Of a stretch of 64,000 bases of DNA, positions 1 through 5,772 are shown in pieces. The notes under the pieces are model-generated. The model saw only the letters and a program-made list of their open reading frames with translations. It had not been told where the DNA came from and ran no database searches. The first letter of the stretch is position 1. Each line of letters opens with the position of its first letter. This DNA comes from an uncultured Lachnospiraceae bacterium (GTDB lineage: Bacteria > Bacillota > Clostridia > Lachnospirales > Lachnospiraceae), in contig CAMVHB010000006.1 of assembly GCA_947167155.1 (NCBI GenBank), positions 1-64,000 on the forward strand, read 5' to 3'. Position numbers and translations under genes: made by a program.

Positions 1-463
1 CATGACGCAGAGCGGATATCTCCTGACAAAGCTGCAGAGTCTCCTCTGGTCTTATCCCGAATTTGGATATTTCGCCGGAGGCATTGATCTCTAAAAGTAT
101 GTCTGAAACGCAAGAGCCTCCTTTCAGCTTGTTGGTTTGAACTTCAATTTCCTCTGCAAGCCTTAAACTGTCAACCGAATGTATGAGAGTGGTTTTGCCT
201 GCAATATATTTGACCTTATTTCTCTGAAGATGACCTATGAGATGCCATTTGATATCCTTTGGAAGAACTTCGATCTTTCCTGTAAGCTCCTGGACCTTAT
301 TCTCTCCGAAGTCCCTGCAGCCTGCATCATAAACCTCCTGAAGTTCTTTTGGTTCATGCATCTTCCCCACTGCTATCAATGTAACGTCCGTTGGCTTTCT
401 GCCGGAACGTATCGCTGCTGCTGCCACTTTTTCAAGAACGTTTGAATAATTGTCTTTTAACAT
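1..463 (-). CDS. yggS: YggS/PLPBP-family pyridoxal phosphate-binding protein (partial, 3' end beyond window)
   Basis: This gene is absent from the ORF track because its 3' end runs off the left edge; I translated it by hand from the ATG at 463. The first 154 residues hold the family signatures in order: AVGK with the expected PLP lysine at K34, FGENKVQE at 52-59, WHLIGHLQRNKVK at 73-85 and HSVDS at 95-99. YggS proteins bind PLP without known enzymatic turnover and help keep vitamin B6 and amino-acid pools in balance. AGGAGG lies 5 nt upstream of the ATG. It follows the HlyD-like gene by 44 bp on the same strand. In Firmicutes this family usually sits beside sepF and other division genes (ylmE position), which would lie outside the window. 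Identification is secure; only the C-terminus is unseen. Confidence 0.93.
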   Translation of the reverse strand, partial: MLKDNYSNVLEKVAAAAIRSGRKPTDVTLIAVGKMHEPKELQEVYDAGCRDFGENKVQELTGKIEVLPKDIKWHLIGHLQRNKVKYIAGKTTLIHSVDSLRLAEEIEVQTNKLKGGSCVSDILLEINASGEISKFGIRPEETLQLCQEISALRH

Positions 464-507
464 TTTTTCCTCCTACATCTGAAGATCATGCTTCGCATGG
501 TTCATCC

Positions 508-1890
508 TCAATATATTATGCTTCCATCTTTTATGTTTTTGGCATTCAGCGCTATATGGTCATAAAGCGCTATGCCGTAATTTGTTCCGGATTCCACTAT
601 GCTGTAATCCTCATTGGAAAACAGGACTTTGATGATCTTGAAAACAGCATAGCCCTTGTTTACATTGAACACGCCTTCCTTTTCGTCATTTCTGGAGCCC
701 ACGGAGAAAGTCTGTGTTGTGCCGTCTTTGATAAGAATATCTCCATTTTTCAGCTTTGAATCATCAGTATAGCAGTATTCTTCATCGTCATAATAAATGG
801 TGGGCGTCACAAACAACGGATCACCTGTTTCAGGATCATTTTTTACTATGACCCCGCTTTCATTTGTATCCCCTCCCGAAGTAAAGAAATCCTTCGGAAT
901 TGCGAAGAAGGTCTTCTTCGTGATCGAAGAATTAGGTATCTTAAGCCCCTTCTTCTCATCAAGCATCAGAGTCACATAAAGATAACGGTAATCCGCGTAA
1001 CGATCCATCGAATCATCGAATGTCAGTATGAGCACGGGCTGCTCGTCTATCCGGATAAGCTTTACCTGTCCGGTTGCATCATTTCCGTCAGCAGAAAACC
1101 TTACCGTGAGGTAGGACGAGTCCTTTATCGTCTCATATGTTTCTTCGGAGATCTGCATTGCTATCGACCAGTCATCATTTGTGATAAGTCGATACAAAGG
1201 ATCCCCGGTTTTTATATCCCTGTCATTTCCGAAAGAAGAGCTTTTGTAGGTATTATCCTTGAGTATATCAAGGGTAAGTCCTTCTTCATTGAGGTTCTCC
1301 ATCCCGTCATAGGATAATGAAAGAAGGCCTGGCCTTATTGCATAATAAGAATGAAAGGAACCGCTTGCCTCTGCAGATTGTATGGCACCTTCGTTTTCCA
1401 GAGCGGCTTTTCTTCCGTAGGCAGTAGAAAGATTTTCGGAGAGCTTCGTCATGAATGGATAGATTTCATGGAAGCTCTTGTCTGAGAAGGATGAAACAAA
1501 ATCAAAGATCGTATCCTTTGCAACGGATAGTTCTGATGCGCTTAAGGTATAACCGCTGCTCTTTGCGGAAAGGGTATCGGCAAGACTGCCCACGGAATCA
1601 ACGGCACAGATAAGGGATTTTACTCCTGCCCTGCTCCTGTTCCCGGAAAAATAAATACAGCGACCGTCCTCATCGGAATTCACAATAAGTTCCTGCCTCA
1701 AGGCGACGGCACGGTAGAAGTTGTCCTGTGTAATGCTCCCTTCAGTTACTTCGTAGTATTTCACGGAGCTTTTTGAAAAATATGAAAAGATGTGAAATAC
1801 AACATAGGCAAGTACAAAAAGTGCGATAATGAGACCTATGTTCAGCTGGACCTTTCTATGAAATTTAACTATGTTTGCTGTTTCCTTCAA
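508..1890 (-). CDS. HlyD-like single-pass membrane adaptor protein
   Basis: The 460-residue protein has a short basic cytoplasmic N-terminus, one hydrophobic segment at about residues 16-38, and a long extracytoplasmic region. Near the start of that region is a lipoyl/barrel-sandwich-like stretch (VALRQELIVNSDEDG). Farther on are beta-rich segments such as GDPLYRLITNDDW and LKIPNSSITKKTFFAIP, which resemble HlyD/RND-adaptor proteins. No ABC, MFS or RND transporter lies beside it, so an efflux role is not supported by context. Its neighbours, yggS and a P-loop protein, suggest the envelope/division region in which such HlyD-like proteins occur in Clostridia (family knowledge). Translation probably starts at TTG, 6 nt after AGGAAGG; a strong hairpin lies just upstream. 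Family is likely, function unknown. Confidence 0.7.
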   Translation of the reverse strand: MKETANIVKFHRKVQLNIGLIIALFVLAYVVFHIFSYFSKSSVKYYEVTEGSITQDNFYRAVALRQELIVNSDEDGRCIYFSGNRSRAGVKSLICAVDSVGSLADTLSAKSSGYTLSASELSVAKDTIFDFVSSFSDKSFHEIYPFMTKLSENLSTAYGRKAALENEGAIQSAEASGSFHSYYAIRPGLLSLSYDGMENLNEEGLTLDILKDNTYKSSSFGNDRDIKTGDPLYRLITNDDWSIAMQISEETYETIKDSSYLTVRFSADGNDATGQVKLIRIDEQPVLILTFDDSMDRYADYRYLYVTLMLDEKKGLKIPNSSITKKTFFAIPKDFFTSGGDTNESGVIVKNDPETGDPLFVTPTIYYDDEEYCYTDDSKLKNGDILIKDGTTQTFSVGSRNDEKEGVFNVNKGYAVFKIIKVLFSNEDYSIVESGTNYGIALYDHIALNAKNIKDGSIIY

Positions 1891-1910
1891 GAATTGCCTT
1901 CCTTTAAGAA

Positions 1911-1946
1911 GCGCCCGGCAGAAAGGATTTTCTTTCTGTCAGGCGC
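1911..1946 (-). terminator. Stem-loop between the P-loop gene and the HlyD-like gene (attenuator or partial terminator)
   Basis: Two 15-nt arms (gcgcccggcagaaag / ctttctgtcaggcgc) pair with one mismatch and one wobble around a 6-nt loop. On the minus strand the stem is followed by TTCTTAAAGG, so the U tract is short. The hairpin ends about 8 nt before the AGGAAGG ribosome-binding site of the downstream gene. It could be a weak terminator, a processing or stability element, or a structure that tunes translation. Confidence 0.5.
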
Positions 1947-1984
1947 CAAAATAATTATCATTTCAGATCAGATTCAAAGAAGAT

Positions 1985-2407
1985 TCATAAAGCCGCAATA
2001 ACAGCAGACTTGACTGATTCGGGAAGATCTTCACATTTTTTCGAGACAGAGAGGAGAAAATCCGTTTCGAACTTTTCTGACAGTGCTTTCAGCTTTTCAA
2101 CAGCATCTGCGAGGCTGTCTGCATCATCAACAAAAGCCGTTGTAAGAAAGCTGTCGAGATATATCTTTTCAATATCCCTGTTTGATGAGATGATGCCTGA
2201 AACAAAGCCCAAAAACTCGCCCGTCGTCGACATATCAAAATCTTCCATGTTTATGAGACGCACCCTGGAATCAAGATCGAACATATGATGATTGTTCTTG
2301 TCGATGAAGATCAGGCTGCCGCCGCATTTCTTAAGATCCTCGTGAACCTTGTCAAGAAGTACCCTTGTTTTCCCTTTTCCCTTCTCACCGGTGATAATTT
2401 CAACCAT
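1985..2407 (-). CDS. Small P-loop protein of unknown function
   Basis: The protein is 140 residues and opens with a Walker A loop, GEKGKGKT, at residues 7-14. A hydrophobic strand plus Asp (SLIFIDKNNHHMFDL) follows near residue 31, and a possible Walker B-like strand (KIYLDSFLTT) lies further on. It has no signal peptide or membrane segment, so it is cytosolic. Its size is well below that of PilT or other secretion ATPases, although small proteins like this are sometimes annotated as PilT-like. GGAGG stands 6 nt before the ATG. It is the first gene after a readable promoter and precedes the HlyD-like gene by 94 bp, with a hairpin between. Nucleotide binding is a fair inference; the biological role is unknown. 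Confidence 0.75.
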   Translation of the reverse strand: MVEIITGEKGKGKTRVLLDKVHEDLKKCGGSLIFIDKNNHHMFDLDSRVRLINMEDFDMSTTGEFLGFVSGIISSNRDIEKIYLDSFLTTAFVDDADSLADAVEKLKALSEKFETDFLLSVSKKCEDLPESVKSAVIAAL

Positions 2408-2462
2408 AACTGCCCTCCTTCAAAAGCATTTTTCTTTAATGGAAAAACCCTTACAGAATTTG

Positions 2463-2491
2463 ATTTTAGACTATATGAAAGCAAAAAACAA
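2463..2491 (-). promoter_or_regulatory. SigA-type promoter of the P-loop / HlyD-like / yggS unit
   Basis: On the minus strand TTGTTT (2486-2491) and TAAAAT (2463-2468) are separated by exactly 17 nt. The site lies in the 100-bp gap after the D,D-carboxypeptidase gene and about 55 bp before the P-loop start codon. It would separate this unit from the mre/rod cluster. No strong terminator was seen between them, only a weak AT-rich stem just after the stop codon. Confidence 0.5.
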
Positions 2492-2507
2492 TGTCTTTTA
2501 GCTTTTT

Positions 2508-3518
2508 TCAAGTGGATGGTGTTTTCGCGTAATAAAGTATCTCACGCATCAGCAGATAAAGATTTACCCTGGCATCAGCTCCGTAAACCATTGAGATGAT
2601 GTCATGACCTGCTTCGTTCTTTGAGTAGATCACCAGGCAGTATTTGGCAGCGCCCGTAGTTCCAGACTTTCCACCTATTACATCAATCCCTGCCGGATCA
2701 TCCTCACTTCCGCTTACATAGCGGACAGTATTTCTCCAGGTCTTTTCAACCTTATTTCCGTCCTTGTCCGTATATTTGCAAAGATAACTCGGTGACTGTA
2801 TGACATCGGTAAAATCCTGATACCGCAGAGCTTCATTAAAGATAAGATACATATCATATACAGTCACGAAGTGGTTCGTATCCTGAAGACCGTGAGGATT
2901 TACGAAGTGCGAATGTGTAGCGCCAAGAGACTGAGCCTCCTTGTTCATGAGCTCAGCGAAGGCCTCTACGGAGCCGCTGACACCCTCTGCTATTGCTATG
3001 GCAGCGTCATTTCCACTTGGAAGCATTAGTCCGTAAGAAAGCTGTCTGATGGTAAGCTGATCGCCGACATGAAGCCCGGCAACAGATGAGTCTGAATCAA
3101 TATTCTGGATGTTCTCACTGACAGTCACTGTCTTTGAAAGATCACCATGCTTTATCGCGCAAAGGAGAGTCATTATCTTTGTAGTGGAGGCAGGATAGAC
3201 CTTCTTGAAGATATCCTGTTTGTAAAGAGTCTCCTTTGTGGTTGCATCAAAGACTCCGGCGGCCATGGCGACATATGCATGAACCTTGTCATCATGCAGA
3301 TTTTCTCCGTCGGTGACACAGAGATTGTCAGCAAAGAATATGCTCTCTTCCTCGGGTCTTCTTACTATCCCGTATCCGGTAAGGGCAGAGGCGCTGTCAA
3401 AAGAATCGGGAACACTCGTATTTGTCCCGCAACCCGGAAGAAACAGGGATGAAAACAATATCCCTGCCGAGAGAACAACGACCTTTATTTTTTTACTTAT
3501 ACATTTCACGCCACTCAA
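2508..3518 (-). CDS. D-alanyl-D-alanine carboxypeptidase, lipoprotein (PBP5/DacF type)
   Basis: The protein is a serine-type D,D-carboxypeptidase that trims the terminal D-Ala from peptidoglycan stem peptides outside the membrane. The catalytic motifs are present: S-T-T-K at 111-114, S-G-N at 168-170 and K-S-G at 284-286. The N-terminus has a hydrophobic segment ending in the lipobox LPGC (Cys30), so it should be a lipid-anchored exported protein. At 336 residues it ends soon after the catalytic domain and appears to lack the C-terminal PBP5 domain. The start is uncertain: the ORF begins at TTG 3518, only 3 nt after GGAG, while an in-frame GTG at 3509 is 12 nt away. It overlaps the end of mgsA and closes the cell-elongation cluster. 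Confidence 0.9.
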   Translation of the reverse strand: MSGVKCISKKIKVVVLSAGILFSSLFLPGCGTNTSVPDSFDSASALTGYGIVRRPEEESIFFADNLCVTDGENLHDDKVHAYVAMAAGVFDATTKETLYKQDIFKKVYPASTTKIMTLLCAIKHGDLSKTVTVSENIQNIDSDSSVAGLHVGDQLTIRQLSYGLMLPSGNDAAIAIAEGVSGSVEAFAELMNKEAQSLGATHSHFVNPHGLQDTNHFVTVYDMYLIFNEALRYQDFTDVIQSPSYLCKYTDKDGNKVEKTWRNTVRYVSGSEDDPAGIDVIGGKSGTTGAAKYCLVIYSKNEAGHDIISMVYGADARVNLYLLMREILYYAKTPST

Positions 3519-3888
3519 GATCTCCTCTGTCTAATGATTTGATAAGAAGCTCAGCCGTCGCAAGGTTCGTTGCGAGCGGTATGTTGTGAGCATCGCAGAG
3601 CTTTACGATAGAGTTCACATCAGGCTCCTGGGACTTCTGCTTCAGGGGGTCACGAAGAAAGATCACAAGGTCAATGTTGTTGTGCTCAATCTGGCTACCA
3701 AGCTGCTGGGTTCCTCCGAGATGTCCCGGAAGGAAACGGTGTAGCTTTAAGGAAGTGACCTCCTCTATAAGCCGTCCGGTTGTTCCCGTCGCAAAGAGAT
3801 TGTGCTTTGCGAGGATGCTGCTGTAGGCTATGCAGAAATTCTGCATAAGTTTCTTTTTCGAATCGTGAGCAACAAGTCCTATATTCAT
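3493..3888 (-). CDS. mgsA: Methylglyoxal synthase family protein with altered active site
   Basis: MgsA converts dihydroxyacetone phosphate to methylglyoxal and phosphate. The 131-residue protein has the family length and fold signatures AHDSKKK (7-13), ATGTTG (33-38), GHLGGTQQLG (55-64) and FLRDPL (77-82). However, the residue matching the catalytic Asp71 of E. coli MgsA (GGDQQ) is Thr60, and the residue matching His98 (HDPD) is Gln87. The Asp91 and Asp101 equivalents (D80, D90) are kept. I checked both changed codons in the nucleotide sequence (ACC and CAG). Family membership is certain, but classical activity is doubtful. The ATG follows GGAGG by 5 nt. It lies between rodA and the carboxypeptidase gene, its usual clostridial neighbourhood. 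Confidence 0.88.
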   Translation of the reverse strand: MNIGLVAHDSKKKLMQNFCIAYSSILAKHNLFATGTTGRLIEEVTSLKLHRFLPGHLGGTQQLGSQIEHNNIDLVIFLRDPLKQKSQEPDVNSIVKLCDAHNIPLATNLATAELLIKSLDRGDLEWREMYK

Positions 3889-3920
3889 GATACCTCCTTC
3901 TAATTCCCCCTGAAGAAGTG

Positions 3921-5060
3921 TCAGAACTTCAATGGCTTCATCTCATCTATATAGGTCTTTTTCGGCTGTATCCCCACATTCAGCACAAGTCCTATCCCTA
4001 TGTAAAGGGTGATGAGCGAGGTCAGGCCATAGCTTACAAATGGAAGCGGAAGCCCTGTGTTCGGTAACAACCCCGTAACGACTGAAATGTTTACGAAGCT
4101 TTGTATGGCTATAAGTGACGCGACTCCGACGCATATTATCTTTCCGGCCATATCCTTTGCCTTCTTTGTCATCCGAAGTATCTCAAAGGAGATGAGGAAC
4201 AGTAGTATGATGATCGCTACAGCTCCTATGAAGCCAAGTTCTTCACCCGCTACCGCAAAAATAAAATCCGTATGTGGCTCGGGAATGAAATTCCCGTTTT
4301 TCACTGAATAGGCAGAGGTATTGTAAAGCCCCTTTCCAAGCATCTGTCCTGAACCTATCGCCATGATGGAATTCTGCTGCTGATAGGCGTCACCGGGATA
4401 TTCGGCGGGATGAAGCCATGCAAGTATACGTCTGTCCTGATAGCTCTTCAGAAGGGATTTTCCCTGAAGCTCAAGAACCAGAAAGAGAACGATCGCAGGA
4501 ACTGTCACTCCAAGAACCGCAACCACTATCTTGTATGTAAGACCAGCCGCAAAAAACATCATCGCGATAGTGAGAAATGTCACGATCGTAGTCGAAAGAT
4601 CAGGCTCCCTTATTATGAGAACGAGAGGTATGGCTGCAAGGATGGCTGTCTTAAGCAGGGTCTTTGGTTTGTTGATATCCTCCTCATGCTTCATGAAATA
4701 GAAAGCAAAAAATAATATGAGAAGAAGCTTTGCAAATTCGGAAGGCTGAAAGGTAAAGCCGCCTATCCTAAGCCATCTGGTGGCACCGGTTCCTGCATTG
4801 TAGCCGTATGGGGTGAAAACCGCAAGGAGCAATATTCCGGCTATGATGTAGTATACCCACGAGAACCTGATCACCAGAGAATAATCGATAAGAGCGACCA
4901 CAGTCATTATGATGACGCCGACGATCATTCCGATTATCTGCTTGTTCTTGTAGTCCTCACCTCCTGCGGAGCCAATGACCAGAACACCGATAATTGTGAT
5001 GAGTATGCAGTATACAATCAGCCTTATATTGATATATCTGAATTTGTAGTTTCGAAACAT
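3921..5060 (-). CDS. rodA: Rod shape-determining SEDS glycosyltransferase RodA
   Basis: RodA polymerises lipid II glycan strands for lateral wall growth together with a class B penicillin-binding protein. The 379-residue protein is strongly hydrophobic, with about ten membrane segments. It carries the SEDS landmarks FQPSEFAK (104-111), REPDLST (151-157) and EPHTDFIFAV (261-270); Asp265 matches the essential Asp262 of E. coli RodA. NTGLPLPFVSYG lies near the C-terminus. The start codon overlaps the minC stop (TAATG), indicating coupled translation. The partner PBP2 is encoded two genes upstream. FtsW or SpoVE are paralogues; the mre context favours RodA. Confidence 0.94.
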   Translation of the reverse strand: MFRNYKFRYINIRLIVYCILITIIGVLVIGSAGGEDYKNKQIIGMIVGVIIMTVVALIDYSLVIRFSWVYYIIAGILLLAVFTPYGYNAGTGATRWLRIGGFTFQPSEFAKLLLILFFAFYFMKHEEDINKPKTLLKTAILAAIPLVLIIREPDLSTTIVTFLTIAMMFFAAGLTYKIVVAVLGVTVPAIVLFLVLELQGKSLLKSYQDRRILAWLHPAEYPGDAYQQQNSIMAIGSGQMLGKGLYNTSAYSVKNGNFIPEPHTDFIFAVAGEELGFIGAVAIIILLFLISFEILRMTKKAKDMAGKIICVGVASLIAIQSFVNISVVTGLLPNTGLPLPFVSYGLTSLITLYIGIGLVLNVGIQPKKTYIDEMKPLKF

Positions 5061-5749
5061 TATTTTCTACCGGACAAAGCCCCGTTTTTTAAAGGCTCGA
5101 TCATAAGCTCATTTTCAAGCAGGAAAACAGCCTTGGGTTGCAGAGGCTCATCCTTTGAAAACAGTTTTTTCTTTTGAACCTCATGAAACGCTTCTTTTTT
5201 GTCTGCTATCGAAATATCATCGGAATCAAAGAAAAGCGCTGAAACAAAAGCTTTCTTTTCTCCTCTCACACCCGCATGACAGCTTCCTTTTACCCCGCCC
5301 ATCACTATGATGTTTCCGGCTGCTTCAACTTTGGCGTCTTCTTTCACATCTCCGAGGATCACTACGGAGGAATCGCTTTGTACATCACGGCCGGGTTTGA
5401 CAGAGCCGGTTACCACTTTTGCGTTCTCAAGGATATTCTCGGAAAAGAACCTGTCGGAAAGTTCAAGCATACGCTTGTCCTTAACAAGGTTTAAGTCTTC
5501 ATCTATGACAAGGGTAATCCTTATCAAGGAGTTTAATTCTATGCATTCACAGATCCCTCTCATCTCTTCTTCGGAAATGACCCTTCCGGAAAACATAACG
5601 GGAAGAGCTACATCGCCGAAGAAATCGCTTGATTCCGCGAATCTTCTGCAGACGCTTCTGCAAAGGTCATCAAAGGGAGCATTAGGATCAAGATAAAGGT
5701 TGATCCCGTCTTTCATGCTTTTTATGACACAGTAATCATTGTTTGCCAT
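5060..5749 (-). CDS. minC: Septum-site protein MinC, without adjacent minD/minE
   Basis: MinC inhibits FtsZ polymerisation away from midcell. The 229-residue protein has a divergent N-terminal domain and the C-terminal right-handed beta-helix repeats VVILGDVKEDAKVEAAGNIIV and KGSCHAGVRG (about 129-165). In the usual order minC is followed by minD and minE, but here the next gene is rodA, overlapping by 1 nt. The RSGQ motif that contacts MinD in E. coli and is kept in Bacillus reads KPGR at 118-121. A C-terminal extension (about 175-229) is rich in Lys and Glu. AAAGGA sits about 8 nt before the ATG. This MinC may work without MinD, or with a distant partner. Confidence 0.88.
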   Translation of the reverse strand: MANNDYCVIKSMKDGINLYLDPNAPFDDLCRSVCRRFAESSDFFGDVALPVMFSGRVISEEEMRGICECIELNSLIRITLVIDEDLNLVKDKRMLELSDRFFSENILENAKVVTGSVKPGRDVQSDSSVVILGDVKEDAKVEAAGNIIVMGGVKGSCHAGVRGEKKAFVSALFFDSDDISIADKKEAFHEVQKKKLFSKDEPLQPKAVFLLENELMIEPLKNGALSGRK

Positions 5750-5772
5750 AGCACATTCCTTTGTAAAAATGA

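Noticed and set aside
2480-2510. AT-rich stem after the D,D-carboxypeptidase gene as a terminator
   Set aside because: The arms are nearly all A/T with a mismatch, and part of it serves as the -35 region of the next promoter; stability is doubtful.
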